Assembly (NCBI RefSeq): GCF_003324565.1
Contig: NZ_QOLA01000027.1
Coordinates: 1 to 64,000, forward strand
Direction: 5' to 3'
DNA from: Streptomyces sp. SDr-06
Lineage (GTDB): Bacteria; Actinomycetota; Actinomycetes; Streptomycetales; Streptomycetaceae
Length of the DNA: 64,000 nucleotides
Shown: positions 34,201 to 43,223 of the stretch, piece after piece
Layout of the letters: each line of letters opens with the position of its first letter
Numbering within the stretch: position 1 is the first letter of the stretch
Translations under genes and position numbers: made by a program
Notes under the pieces: model-generated
Seen by the model: only the letters and a program-made list of their open reading frames with translations
Told to the model about the DNA's origin: nothing
The model's database searches: none

Positions 34201-34880
34201 GTACCCGGGTGGTGGTCGTCGACGACCAGGCGGTGATCCGCGAAGGCCTGATGACCCTGCTGGACATGATGCCCGGCATCGACGTCGTCGCCGGGGGCGC
34301 GAACGGCGAGGAGGCCCTCGCCCACGTCGCCGAAACGCACCCGGACGCGGTGCTGATGGACCTGAGCATGCCGGGGATGGGCGGCGTGGAGGCCACCCGC
34401 CGGATCGTGGCGGCCCACCCGGACGTGGCCGTCGTGGTGCTGACGACCATGGCGGACGATCAGCTGATTCTCGACGCCCTGCAGGCCGGGGCCCGCGCCT
34501 ACCTGACCAAGGACGCCGGCAAGACCGAGATCGTCCGCGCGATCGAGGCCGCGGTCGCCCGGCACACCACCTTGGACCCGATCGTCCAGGAACGGCTGTT
34601 GGCCGCCGCCCTGCGCGGCGCCGGACAACCGACCGAACGGCGGCCCGAACCGTCACAGGACCTGCTGACCCCGCGCGAGTCCGACGTACTGCGGCTGCTC
34701 GCCCAAGGGTTGTCGAACCGCGCGATCGGCCGGCGCCTGCTGGTGGGGGAGGCCACCGTCAAGACCCACGTCAACCACCTGTTCGCCAAGCTCCGGATCC
34801 GCAACCGAGCGGAGGCCGTCGCCTGGGCCCACACCCACGGCTTCGGGCCCGACGGGGACGCCGTGCGCCCTTGCCCTTGA
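34197..34880 (+). CDS. NarL/LuxR-type response regulator
   Basis: A 227-residue response regulator. The receiver domain has the acidic pair in VVVVDDQ, the phosphorylated Asp in AVLMDLSMPGMGG and the Lys in YLTKDAG. The C-terminal LuxR helix-turn-helix reads LTPRESDVLRLLAQGLSNRAI, ending in KTHVNHLFAKL. It is coupled to the kinase by a four-base overlap. Targets are unknown; the divergent membrane gene at 32286 is a candidate. Confidence 0.93.
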   Translation: MSTRVVVVDDQAVIREGLMTLLDMMPGIDVVAGGANGEEALAHVAETHPDAVLMDLSMPGMGGVEATRRIVAAHPDVAVVVLTTMADDQLILDALQAGARAYLTKDAGKTEIVRAIEAAVARHTTLDPIVQERLLAAALRGAGQPTERRPEPSQDLLTPRESDVLRLLAQGLSNRAIGRRLLVGEATVKTHVNHLFAKLRIRNRAEAVAWAHTHGFGPDGDAVRPCP

Positions 34881-34934
34881 GAAGGGCCGTCCCCTCTCGG
34901 CTGAGTGTGAGGACGGGCCGGGTGTCACTGACAC

Positions 34935-35055
34935 CGTGCGACCCCGGTGTGCAGGGCGCGTACGGTGCCTCAGACGCCGTGCGTCCCTGGTGTGCAGGGC
35001 GCGTACGGTGCCTCAGACGCCGTGCGTCCCGGTGTGCAGGGCACGTACGAGTCAG
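34935..35055. repeat. 43-bp direct tandem repeat, about 2.8 copies
   Basis: Two full 43-base units (34935-34977 and 34978-35020) differ at only two positions. A third, partial and more diverged unit follows to about 35055. Each unit contains CGTGCG, GTGTGCAGGGCGCGTACG and GCCTCAGACGC. The array lies just downstream of the response regulator. No gene is predicted here; it may be a recent slippage product or a protein-binding array. Confidence 0.75.
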
Positions 35056-35261
35056 TCGTCCAAGGCCGTTGAGACCTCGTCGTCGACGGGGGCGGGGGTG
35101 GCCGCGGTGACCTTGACGCCCAGGTCGAGTCCGGCCGTGCCCGCTTCCCGCTGTCGGTGGGACGGCGTGGCTGGGGGAGGGGTGGGGCTCCGCACGCTGA
35201 ACGCGGCCCGCCACCCGGTGGTTCCCGACTGGCAGTTCGTTCAGGGTATGGATTCTCGCGC

Positions 35262-35690
35262 GTGGCCTACACCGAGCCGCTTCCCGACGAGAAGGCCGCC
35301 ACCGTCGTGGCGTTCCTCAGCCGCGCCCGCGAGTTTCTTCGCCGCCCACGGCATCCACGGGGTTGACCATGTGGTCACCGACAACGGCGCGAACTACCGC
35401 GTTGCAGTCTTCGTGCGCTCCCTGATCTCGCGGGCCTCTCGCCACCAGCGGACCAAGGCCTCCACGCCTTGACGCAACAGCAAGGTCGAGCGCTACCAGC
35501 GCATCCTCGCCGAAGGACTCCTCTACGCCGGGCGGTGAACCTCTGAAGCAGAGCGAGCTCGGGCGATCGCGGTCCGGAACGTCCACGACTCCTACCACCT
35601 GCCGCACACCACTGCCGGAAACCGTCCTCCAGTCTCACGCCTCCACGCGAGCGTCACCAACGTCATGGCCAGCGACACATCCCCTGAGCC
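35262..35690 (+). pseudogene. IS481-type transposase, decayed 3' half
   Basis: Reading across frames gives AYTEPLPDEKAATVVAFL, then HGVDHVVTDNGANYR (second catalytic Asp region), then SKVERYQRILAEGLLYA (catalytic Glu), and finally SRLHASVTNVMAS, the usual last residues of IS481 transposases. Frameshifts and in-frame stops interrupt it. The first catalytic Asp region is missing. No terminal repeats were found. Confidence 0.75.
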
Positions 35691-35787
35691 AGGGCCGCCA
35701 GGCCGGACTCCGAAACGAGATGCGCGGCTTTCGTCGGATTCATGAGTATCTTGACCCCGTCAGCGGAAGCGGCCGGGAGGAAACGCA

Positions 35788-36318
35788 GTGTCCAGCTCAG
35801 GATTCGACTCACCGCAGCACCGCATCTTCGCCATGCTGGATGTGGACGGTGACGGCGCGATCACGCATGCGGAGTACCTCGCACGGGTCGACCGCGCGGC
35901 CTCCGCGATGGCCCGCGACACCCATCATCCCGTCGTCGCCGCCTCGCGAGCCGCTCACGAGGCAGTCTTCGCGGACATGGATGCCGACCGTGACGGGCGC
36001 GTGACTTTCGAGGAGTACCGGACATGGGTGGGCCATGACGCGTTCGAACGCTCCTGCCGACCTGCCTTGGGTTCCCTGTTCGACATCGCCGATGGTGACT
36101 CCGACGGGCGCCTGAACCGTGAGGAGTTCACCCGCCTGCGCACCGGGACGGGTAATGCCGAATCCGACGCCAACGCGGCATTCGAGGCCCTCGACACCGA
36201 CCGCGACGGACTGATCGACCGCGACGCCTACCTGGCAGGCATCCGGGACTTTGTGACCACGGGCAGCTCCCCCATGGCCGCGGCTTACGGAGCCGTGCGG
36301 CGGGTACCGGGCAACTGA
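35788..36318 (+). CDS. EF-hand calcium-binding protein
   Basis: A 176-residue soluble protein with four EF-hand loops: DVDGDGAITHAE, DADRDGRVTFEE, DGDSDGRLNREE and DTDRDGLIDRDA. All have Asp at loop positions 1, 3 and 5, so all four may bind calcium. It belongs to the calerythrin/CalD-like group of actinobacteria, thought to buffer or sense calcium. The GTG start has GGGAGGAAA six bases upstream. It stands alone next to the transposase remnant. Confidence 0.92.
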   Translation: MSSSGFDSPQHRIFAMLDVDGDGAITHAEYLARVDRAASAMARDTHHPVVAASRAAHEAVFADMDADRDGRVTFEEYRTWVGHDAFERSCRPALGSLFDIADGDSDGRLNREEFTRLRTGTGNAESDANAAFEALDTDRDGLIDRDAYLAGIRDFVTTGSSPMAAAYGAVRRVPGN

Positions 36319-36487
36319 TCCTGCACCGGTGGAGCATCCGAAAGCTCCCCGCAAAGCCCTCGGCACGACGCCTGCGAGTGAAGGGTCCTGTGCGCACTGA
36401 GAGCCCATCTTCAGTCATGTCAGCGGCAGGCACGGCAGCGGGACTCGGTGCAACTGCCGCCGCCGCAGCGCGATCAGTCGGGCCTGC

Positions 36488-37099
36488 TCATCCTCCGGCC
36501 CCCGGCCGATGCCTGATCCATGGTCGGCGTGCCCGAGGGGTGGGTGCGGGAACCGGCGCCGGGACGGCATCCTCTTGGAGCACCTCCCGTGCGACGGCCA
36601 CGAGGGCGACGACCTGTTCCCAGAAAGGGGCGTAGCACTCGTTGAACCGCTGGATCGCGTTCGCTTCGCCCCCGATCATGTCCTCCAGCGCCTGGTAGTT
36701 GTCGGACGTCGAGCGCCGCAGCCGGTCGGCGGCGGCCGCCGCCTCCTGAGGCCCTTCCAGCTCCACCACTCGTACGAGGTGGCGCAGCGTCGCGTACGCG
36801 TCGCGCAACCGTAGCCGCAGGTCTTTGAGCGTGGCTGTGCGCGACTCGGGATCCGGGTCCGCGTGGGCGTCGTTGACCTTCCAGTACAGGTCGCCCATCT
36901 TCTGCGCCTGCTCGATGACGTCGGCGTAGGCGGTGCGCCGCGCGGTGCGTCGCTGATCCGCCCGCTGGACCGCCGCCGTTGTCTCAGCCTGAATACGGGC
37001 GGCACGCGTCGTACCCTGGCTGGTCACCCAGCTCGCCACCACCGCGGTGCTGGCGGTCAGTACCCCTACCCACAGCGTGTTGTCGGCCACGGCGCCCAT
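36488..37099 (-). CDS. hypothetical membrane-anchored coiled-coil protein
   Basis: A 203-residue protein. A short N-terminal hydrophobic helix (TLWVGVLTASTAVVASWVTS) is followed by a long charged helical stretch with RIQAETTAAVQRADQRRTAR and later YATLRHLVRVVELEG. The tail is rich in Pro, Arg and Gly. Its size and composition match a common Streptomyces hypothetical family, but no function is known to me. The ATG 37099 is the first start before the hydrophobic helix. Confidence 0.65.
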   Translation of the reverse strand: MGAVADNTLWVGVLTASTAVVASWVTSQGTTRAARIQAETTAAVQRADQRRTARRTAYADVIEQAQKMGDLYWKVNDAHADPDPESRTATLKDLRLRLRDAYATLRHLVRVVELEGPQEAAAAADRLRRSTSDNYQALEDMIGGEANAIQRFNECYAPFWEQVVALVAVAREVLQEDAVPAPVPAPTPRARRPWIRHRPGAGG

Positions 37100-37336
37100 T
37101 CTCGGGCCGAGCCCTGATTTTGCGAAGGGCGCGACGGGGCAGGCAGGATCCGAAAGAGATGACCTGGACCAGCTCGCGTGGCAATCCGGCGCCCTGCCAT
37201 TCGGTCCTGCTGATGAGCAGCGCATGAATCGCAACTGCGAGACGCTGCATGTCATCGCCTGCTGCCCGCACCGTTGTGAACTTGACGTGCCATCCCTCGG
37301 CGGGGTCGGTCGTGGATGCCACAGGTCGCATAGAAC

Positions 37337-37801
37337 ATGGCCGCAGGTGGCATGTGGCTCGGGCTGCGTACCCTCGGTTGCGTGCCTCGCCATTTGAAGA
37401 AGCCCCGCCGACTGGTCGCCGACGAGCGCGTGTACATGTGGACGATGCGGCACAGCCACCGAAGGGACCCCGATGGCCGGTTCGTGGACTGCCGTCAAAT
37501 CCTCACCCTGTCCCCGCAGTCGGCCGGCACCTGCGGCCCGCTGCGCATTGTCTTCGCCGACGGGCCTGGCCGGTACATCCCGGGCGGGGCTCCCTTCGGC
37601 TCCGGGGACGTGGGCTTCACCCAGAGGGCAGGGGCAGACCTGAACCTGCACGAGCCGGGCGCCGTCCGGGCTCTGCTCGACGCAGCGCTGGCCCGTGGGT
37701 GGCAGCCGGGGCAGCGGCGGGCAGTTGAGGTCGACGGCTGGCTGCTGCTGGAGGCGGCGGCCGCCGCGCGAGCTGGGGACGCCGACCCAGAGAGCCCGTA
37801 A
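37337..37801 (+). CDS. hypothetical protein
   Basis: A frame of 154 residues with good coding bias from about residue 30 onward (FVDCRQILTLSPQSAGTCGP, GSGDVGFTQRAGADLNLHEP). It has no signal peptide or membrane helix. I do not recognise it. The start could be the ATG at 37337 or the later ATG giving MWTMRHSHRR. It lies next to decayed genes, so it may come from an integrated element. Confidence 0.5.
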   Translation: MAAGGMWLGLRTLGCVPRHLKKPRRLVADERVYMWTMRHSHRRDPDGRFVDCRQILTLSPQSAGTCGPLRIVFADGPGRYIPGGAPFGSGDVGFTQRAGADLNLHEPGAVRALLDAALARGWQPGQRRAVEVDGWLLLEAAAAARAGDADPESP

Positions 37802-37838
37802 GGGGTGACTGCCCTCTGGAACCGGCGATGGGTGAACA

Positions 37839-38060
37839 CCCGGCCCCGCCGACACCGCCGCCCGGCAGCTGGATCCCGCGGCCGCCGACGCGGTGCACGC
37901 GTACGCGGCCAAGTCCCGCGCCGACGCCGACTGGTACGCCGTCGTGCTGGAGGACATCGCCACCAACGGCCTGCCCGACCCCGAGCAGTGCACCCCGTGG
38001 GAGAAGCTGCGCGAGGCCCGCCTCACTCGCCTCGCCGCCCAGCGCCCCGCCGTCGCCTGA
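37839..38060 (+). pseudogene. hypothetical gene without a start (antitoxin-like position)
   Basis: The frame reads RQLDPAAADAVHAYAAKSRA, then DWYAVVLEDIATNGLPDPEQ, and ends RLAAQRPAVA. Its codon bias is strong, but stops cut it off upstream and no start codon remains, so the 5' end is lost. Its stop overlaps the ATG of the next gene as TGATG. That layout is usual for a two-gene operon such as antitoxin-toxin. The family is unknown to me. Confidence 0.45.
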
Positions 38061-38500
38061 TGGCCCCGTAACACCGTCGGCGCCGCGCTCGGATCGCGTT
38101 CTCCGACTCCGCCGCGAAGCAGCTGGAGAACCTGACCAGCGAGGCAGAGATCCGCGCCCTGGACCGCGCGCTGGTCGTCATCCCCGTCGCCCACAACACC
38201 GGTGAGCTGATCCCCGGCGACACCGCCGGCCCTCAACTGCGCGAGTACGCCGACGAAATCGAGCGCGTACGCCTCTTGTACTGGGACACGGCGCCGCGCA
38301 CTGTGGCCGTCGTCGCCTACCTCGCGGTCGGATCCGCGAAGGAGCGGGTTTGCCGTGCCGTCGATCGTTCCGCCCCCGAAGCCCGGCCACACACCTCGAC
38401 CAGGGCAGGCCCCCAAGAGCCGGACTCGGCTTCGCGTAACTGGCTCACCCGCGCCGGCCGTCGTATCAGCGTCCATGTCGCGGCACGCGGATGGCTTTGA
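38060..38500 (+). pseudogene. RelE-like toxin gene with an early stop
   Basis: After ATG (38060) and two more codons comes TAA, then a clean frame: RIAFSDSAAKQLENLTSEAE, PVAHNTGELIPGDTAGPQLRE and DEIERVRLLYWDTAPRTVAV. The spacing of F-SDSAAKQLE, PHNTG--L and RVRLLYW resembles RelE/ParE-type toxins. It runs on to 38500 with an extra tail. The nonsense codon would block normal translation unless an internal start such as TTG 38276 is used. It may be a silenced toxin. Confidence 0.45.
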
Positions 38501-38526
38501 GTACTCCATCCTGTGAGCACCTTCAG

Positions 38527-38555
38527 AATCGACAGGGTGACGGTAAAAATCGACA
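38527..38555. promoter_or_regulatory. direct repeat upstream of the SDR gene
   Basis: AATCGACA occurs at 38527-38534 and again at 38548-38555, exactly 21 bases apart (two helical turns), 60-90 bases before the SDR start. The second copy is followed by the small palindrome ACACTGTGT. The site could bind a regulator such as the TetR protein encoded downstream. This is inference. Confidence 0.4.
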
Positions 38556-38616
38556 CTGTGTAGACTTTCTGCGGAGGGGGCGGTCCGGCTCCTCGCGAGA
38601 CCTCTTTGGAGGAACA

Positions 38617-39465
38617 GTGCACAAGCAGAACTGGCTCATCACTGGCGTCAGCACGGGCCTCGGACGTGCCTTCGCCGAGGCCGCCCTGGGCGCGGGTCAC
38701 ACTGTCGTCGGCACCGTCCGCAACGAAAAGGACCTGCGGGCCTTCGAAGAGGTCAGGCCCGGTCACGCTCATGGTCGCCTGCTGGACGTGACGGACGATG
38801 AGGCCGTCGCTGGTGTGGTCGCGGAGGTGGAGCAGAGCGTCGGCCCCTTGGATGTCGTTGTCGCCAACGCGGGCTACGGCCTGGAGGGCACCTTCGAGGA
38901 AACCCCGCTGGCCGCGGTACGGCGGCAGTTCGAGGTCAATGTGTTCGGGGCAGTGGCCACCCTGCAGGCAGCGCTCCCTCATATGCGCCGACGTCGCCGC
39001 GGACACCTGATGGCCGTCACCTCCATGGGCGGGCTCATGGCCGTACCCGGCATGTCCGCCTACTGCGGCAGCAAGTTCGCCCTGGAGGGAATCCTGGAGG
39101 CGCTGGGCAAGGAAGTCGCGCAGTTCGGCATCCATGTGACGGCGATCGAACCGGGCTCCTTCCGTACTGACTGGGCCGGACGGTCCATGACACGTGCCGC
39201 GCGGACCATCGACGACTACGACGAGTTGTTCACCCCCATCCGCGAAGCGCGGCAGAAGGCCAGCGGGCATCAGTTGGGCAATCCGGCCAAGGCCGGGGAC
39301 GCGCTCGTGCACATCGCCTCGGTCGACCAGCCGCCGGCCCACCTCGTCCTCGGCTCGGACGCGCTGCGACTGGTCACGGCCGCCCGCGCGGCCGTGGACC
39401 AGGACATCCGCGCATGGGAGACACTCTCCCGCACCACCGACTTCGCCCAGGGCGCTCAGCTCTGA
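38617..39465 (+). CDS. short-chain dehydrogenase/reductase
   Basis: A 282-residue classical SDR. The cofactor loop is LITGVSTGLGRAFAE, the NAG motif is VVANAGYG, the catalytic Ser is in VTSMGGLMA and the catalytic pair is YCGSK. The Arg after the first strand (VRN) suggests NADP(H). The GTG start has GGAGG four bases upstream. Its stop overlaps the start of the TetR gene, so the regulator probably controls its own operon. Confidence 0.92.
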   Translation: MHKQNWLITGVSTGLGRAFAEAALGAGHTVVGTVRNEKDLRAFEEVRPGHAHGRLLDVTDDEAVAGVVAEVEQSVGPLDVVVANAGYGLEGTFEETPLAAVRRQFEVNVFGAVATLQAALPHMRRRRRGHLMAVTSMGGLMAVPGMSAYCGSKFALEGILEALGKEVAQFGIHVTAIEPGSFRTDWAGRSMTRAARTIDDYDELFTPIREARQKASGHQLGNPAKAGDALVHIASVDQPPAHLVLGSDALRLVTAARAAVDQDIRAWETLSRTTDFAQGAQL

Positions 39466-40079
39466 TGCCCGGCCAGCATTCCGCGCGCGGCCGTCGCACC
39501 ACCGAGCGCAAGGGCGATGCCCGGGAGCGGGCCATCCTCGACACCTGCGAAGACCTGCTGGCGCGCAAGGGCTACGACGCCATGACCGTCGGCGACGTGG
39601 CCCAGGGCGCCGGCATCACACGTGGTGCCCTGTACTTCTACTTCGGCTCCAAGCAAGAAGTGGTCACGGCACTCGTGGCCCGGACCGTCGAGCATCTGTG
39701 GGAACGGTCCCGGGCCACCGCGCAGACGGACGAGCCGCGTCAGGCCATTACGGCAGCCATGCAGCGCACGGTCGAGCTGTGGAACGAGCACGGCTTGGTC
39801 ATGCGCACGGCGATCGACCTGTCGTTCACGGTGCCGGAGATCGGCGAGCTGTGGAACCACACGGCCGACCTGTTCATCACGGCCATCACCGCCGTCCTCG
39901 AACGCGCCGGCGTCCCAGCAGGCATCGAACCCGATCAGGCCTCAGCGATGGCACGCGCCCTGTGCTGGATGATCGAGCGGACCTTCTACCACGCCTCACA
40001 GGAATCCCGCGAGGAGCTCCAAAAGGCGTCGGCGACATGTGAACACATCTGGCTGACCAGCGCCGGCCTGATCACCTGA
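39465..40079 (+). CDS. TetR-family transcriptional regulator
   Basis: A 204-residue repressor. The N-terminal helix-turn-helix reads MTVGDVAQGAGITRGALYFYFGSKQEV, and the C-terminal ligand domain resembles the TetR_C group of EthR-like regulators. The ATG overlaps the SDR stop by one base. It likely represses the SDR and itself. Confidence 0.92.
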   Translation: MPGQHSARGRRTTERKGDARERAILDTCEDLLARKGYDAMTVGDVAQGAGITRGALYFYFGSKQEVVTALVARTVEHLWERSRATAQTDEPRQAITAAMQRTVELWNEHGLVMRTAIDLSFTVPEIGELWNHTADLFITAITAVLERAGVPAGIEPDQASAMARALCWMIERTFYHASQESREELQKASATCEHIWLTSAGLIT

Positions 40080-40140
40080 GTGCGTTGTGGCAAACCAACC
40101 ACCGCCAAAACCCTTGGCGCTGTCCCTTCCTTGTCCCCAC

Positions 40141-40198
40141 CTCGTCCCAGGATGACCGGTCAGGTGTCCCAAGCCGCAGGTCAGCGGCCTGGGACGAG
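40141..40198. terminator. long-armed inverted repeat after the TetR gene
   Basis: CTCGTCCCAGG (40141-40151) is perfectly complementary to CCTGGGACGAG (40188-40198), with 36 bases between. It lies about 60 bases past the TetR stop. It could be a terminator stem or an operator. The CGTCCC core recurs several times nearby. Confidence 0.45.
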
Positions 40199-40339
40199 CA
40201 GAGACGTCCCCTGCCAACGTCCCAGCGGGCCAGACGGGTTCGGGCCTGGTGCAGAATCCTCGCTGTTGGCTCCGGGGCGGACCGACGGATCACCGGGCGA
40301 GGGCGACAGCGGCCAGCGTCCTGGTCACGGAGGATGGCG

Positions 40340-40738
40340 ATGAACATCATGAAGAGGGCCACTCTCGCGGTGGCCGCGACCCTGCGCCTCGCCACGGGTT
40401 GCGTCGCCACCGCCAACACCCACGTCGGCGGCGACCCCGACCAGCCGCGTCGGCCGTGAGCCCGAGCAGGGCGGCGCGCCGTTCGAGCCCTCCGAGTCGG
40501 ACAAGCACTTCGGCTTCAACAACGGCTACACCGAGACCCCGTCCCGGACACATTCAGCGGGGCCACCGTCGAGGCGCAGTACCTGCTCAACACGTTCGGC
40601 AGCGACGTGACCGTGGACGGCTACTACGGGCCAAAGACGCAGGACGCTGTTCGTGTCGTCCAGCGTGGGGAGAGCCCGGCCCAGGACGGCTGTGTCGGCC
40701 CCCACACCCGGCCAGTGCTGCGCTTCGTCGCCTGGTGA
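40340..40738 (+). pseudogene. decayed secreted peptidoglycan-binding-domain protein
   Basis: ATG 40340 begins a signal-peptide-like MNIMKRATLAVAATLRLATG and stops at 40459. In other frames the sequence continues as FEPSESDKHFGFNNGYTETP and then VEAQYLLNTFGSDVTVDGYY, GPKTQDAVRVVQ and QDGCVGPHTRP, a clear PG_binding_1 domain. At least two frameshifts separate the parts. It is the first of the paralogue array. Confidence 0.65.
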
Positions 40739-40783
40739 TCCCACCTCAGGTCTCGGCGGCCCAGGACCCGGGCCGCCGGTGGG

Positions 40784-40966
40784 GCACCTCCGGCCGACCG
40801 AAATCCGCGAGCGTCCGGACAGCGCCCGGCCCTACGTGTACCCGAACCACGACTGCGTGATCCGGGTCCAGCACTGCAACGGGCTGTCGGAGGACGGCAT
40901 TGTCGGCCCCCGCACCCGGGAGTAGCTCTACCACCCCAACTACGCGTGCCGGCGGTTCGACAACTG
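40784..40966 (+). pseudogene. fragment of a peptidoglycan-binding-domain gene
   Basis: A plus-strand reading gives RPYVYPNHDCVIRVQHCNGL, then SEDGIVGPRTRE, a TAG stop, and LYHPNYACRRFDN. The EDGIVGPRT piece is the conserved end of the domain found in the intact genes downstream. It has no signal peptide or start. It is a second decayed copy. Confidence 0.55.
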
Positions 40967-41036
40967 ACGGTTCCGTGCAGCACCCACGGCCGACGCGGGA
41001 ACCGCCCGGCCCACCCACCACTCGAAGGACAGACTC

Positions 41037-41441
41037 ATGAAGGCAACAGGCAAACGCGCCGTACGCAACACCGCGATGCTCGGCGCGGTGGTGGCAGCCG
41101 TCGCAGGACTGACCGCCACGCCGGCCCAGGCGCAGTACAGCTACTGGCAGGCCTGCATGCAGGAGGTCGGCAGCTACCACTACCTGGGCTGGGACCTCCC
41201 GAACGTGACGCTCGGCAAGGGCTCGGGCGGCGTCTGCGTCAAGGAACTGCAGTCCGATCTCGTGCAGTTGGGCCTCGTCCCGAGCCAGGACGTCGCCAAC
41301 TTCGTGGACGGCGACTTCGGCGACAAGACGTACGACGCGGTCGTGGCCTACCAGCGCAAGTACTCCGACGCCGGCGGCGTGGACGGTCTGGTCGGGCGGA
41401 ACACCTGGCACGGCCTGATCGCACGTACCGAGTTCGAGTAG
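41037..41441 (+). CDS. secreted peptidoglycan-binding-domain protein 1
   Basis: A 134-residue exported protein. A signal peptide (to about residue 31, ending TPAQAQ) is followed by one PG_binding_1 domain with VCVKELQSDLVQLGL, GDFGDKTYDAVVAYQ and GGVDGLVGRNTWHGL. Two cysteines before the domain may form a disulfide. The domain binds peptidoglycan, but there is no catalytic domain. A 14-bp hairpin follows the gene. Confidence 0.85.
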   Translation: MKATGKRAVRNTAMLGAVVAAVAGLTATPAQAQYSYWQACMQEVGSYHYLGWDLPNVTLGKGSGGVCVKELQSDLVQLGLVPSQDVANFVDGDFGDKTYDAVVAYQRKYSDAGGVDGLVGRNTWHGLIARTEFE

Positions 41442-41510
41442 GCCGTCCTGGACGGCGCGGGCGGCGGCCGGGTCCGCGAGCGCGGCGGTCCCTGACCTGC
41501 GCGCCAACGC

Positions 41511-41545
41511 AGCGGCGCAGCCCCCGGTGAAGGGGCTGCGCCGCT
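41511..41545 (+). terminator. intrinsic-terminator-like hairpin
   Basis: A perfect 14-bp stem, AGCGGCGCAGCCCC (41511-41524) with its complement at 41532-41545, has a seven-base loop. It lies 70 bases after the peptidoglycan-binding gene and should end its transcript. Confidence 0.75.
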
Positions 41546-42299
41546 CAGTGCTGCCAGCCCTTCGGGCGTTCTGGACCGCTCCGTCTTCCGCGCGCACCCG
41601 CAGACGGCGCGGGCGTCCGGCTGCTCCCCGGCCGACGAGGACCGGGTGACCTTCAGGCCGCGCCGGCTCGTGACACACAGCCGAGGGCGCTCGTTGTCCG
41701 AGTGGCCACCGACGTCCAGTTCGTCTTCGAGGACGACGAGTCCGAACTCGACCACTACAAGGCCGTGATCGACCATCAGGCCAACCACGCCCAGCACCTT
41801 GCAGGCGTCGCCTACGACGACGCCACCGTCGGATACTTCACCCGGGATGCCCCGTCCTCACCGCGCTGGTCGTCCTGGCAGGCGTGACACTGGGCAAGTT
41901 CGAGGACAGGTTGACCCAGCACGGGCACCTCAAGGACCTTTCGGAAGCGTGGCCGAACCCCTGCGCCAAGCGCCCGCGCAGGACGGAAACCCGTCCCACG
42001 TCGCGGGCCCGCTCCGTGGGACACGTCCCTGGGACGGACGGGACGTCCGTACAGCTTTCGGAGGGGCCACCGAGCACGGCAGAGTACGGCGAGTCCTGCC
42101 GCAGCAGGGTGGCCACGCGTCGGCGGCGCCAACCCGTCCGACGCGTACCGGCGGCAGCGCACCCCCGAACGTCGACCGAGTCGCGCCCCGCGCGGCGGAG
42201 TTCTGACGCTGCAACCCGACCAGGCATCACGCCCCTTACCGCCGGGGCCGTTCATCCCGAGGGCACACCGCCCCGACACCGTCTCGCGAGGAGAAACAC
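41546..42299. other. 754-base gap with weak coding signals
   Basis: A frame from GTG 41702 to 41887 (61 codons, ATDVQFVFEDDESELDHYKA) looks partly protein-like but I cannot name it. A second frame follows with TLGKFEDRLTQHGHLKDLSE, then low-complexity Arg/Ser/Pro. These may be pieces of one broken gene. The last 30 bases hold the GCGAGGAGAAA binding site of the next gene. Confidence 0.35.
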
Positions 42300-42716
42300 A
42301 TGGGCAGGAAGCCCTTCGGCCGCGCCGCGGCGGCACTGGCCCTGGCCGGTGCCGTCCTGCTCACCCTGGCCGGGCCCGCCAGCGCCAGCCCCGGCGCACC
42401 GACCCTCGGCGACGGCTACGCCAACAACACCCACGCCGTGTGGTGCGTCCAGCACAACCTCAACCACTTCCTGAATGTCACCACTCAGGCCGACCACCCC
42501 GCGCCGGTGGCGGAGGACGGGATCTGGGGCCCGCAGACCAAGTCCGCCGTCCAGTGGCTGCAGTCCCACACCTTCCTCGGCGGCCGGTCGCTCCTCGCCG
42601 ACGGCTTCGTCGGCCCGCTCACCGGCAACGCGATCATCAGCGACGGCGACCCGTACTACGTCGGCAGCTACGACGCCTACTGCTGGCAGTACATCCCCAC
42701 CACCTACGGCCCCTGA
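42300..42716 (+). CDS. secreted peptidoglycan-binding-domain protein 2
   Basis: A 138-residue exported protein. The signal peptide ends near AGPASAS (residue 30). The mature part has GDGYANNTHAVWCVQHNLNH, EDGIWGPQTKSAVQWLQ and ADGFVGPLTG, a single PG_binding_1 domain. Three cysteines are not needed for binding and may pair. The ATG is 7 bases from GAGGAG. It is very similar in layout to the next gene, 25 bases downstream. Confidence 0.85.
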   Translation: MGRKPFGRAAAALALAGAVLLTLAGPASASPGAPTLGDGYANNTHAVWCVQHNLNHFLNVTTQADHPAPVAEDGIWGPQTKSAVQWLQSHTFLGGRSLLADGFVGPLTGNAIISDGDPYYVGSYDAYCWQYIPTTYGP

Positions 42717-42741
42717 TCACCAGTACCGCGAGGAGCAACAC

Positions 42742-43134
42742 ATGACCGCGAAGTCCTTCCGCCGCGCCGTGCTGGCAGGGGCCCTGGCCGGAACCGCGCT
42801 GCTGGGTCTGGCCGGCTCCGCCAGCGCGTCCGACACCGCCGGCTACATCGGCGACGGCTACGCCAACAACAGCCGGGCGGTCTGGTGCGTTCAGCACCTG
42901 ATCAACGACGTCGCCCGGAACAACAACCGGGCGACCATCGACGAGGACAGCATCTGGGGCCCGCGGACCAAGGACCAGGTCCTGTGGTTCCAGGCCTTCG
43001 TCCACGTGCAGCCGGACGGCATAGTCGGCCCCTTCACCGGCGACAACATCCTCTACCGCGGTGATCAGACGTACGGAGGGAAGTCCGGCTCCTGCTTCGC
43101 CTACGTGCCCAGCGACGCGGGGCTGTTCGAGTAA
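42742..43134 (+). CDS. secreted peptidoglycan-binding-domain protein 3
   Basis: A 130-residue paralogue of the preceding gene. It shares the signal peptide style (AGSASAS), the block GDGYANNSRAVWCVQHLIND, and the domain end PDGIVGPFTGDNIL. A recent duplication is likely, because GDGYANN is found only in these two. The ATG has GCGAGGAG upstream, the same leader as its neighbour. Confidence 0.85.
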   Translation: MTAKSFRRAVLAGALAGTALLGLAGSASASDTAGYIGDGYANNSRAVWCVQHLINDVARNNNRATIDEDSIWGPRTKDQVLWFQAFVHVQPDGIVGPFTGDNILYRGDQTYGGKSGSCFAYVPSDAGLFE

Positions 43135-43223
43135 CGCCCGCCCGTCGAGCACACACCGGGCGACAGGGAGCGGGGCATCCGCGTTCCCCTGACGCATCAC
43201 CACGGATCCGGAGAACCCCCGCT

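Noticed and set aside
34935..35055. CRISPR array
   Set aside because: The repeats are contiguous with no spacers and only about 2.8 units, so this is a plain tandem repeat.
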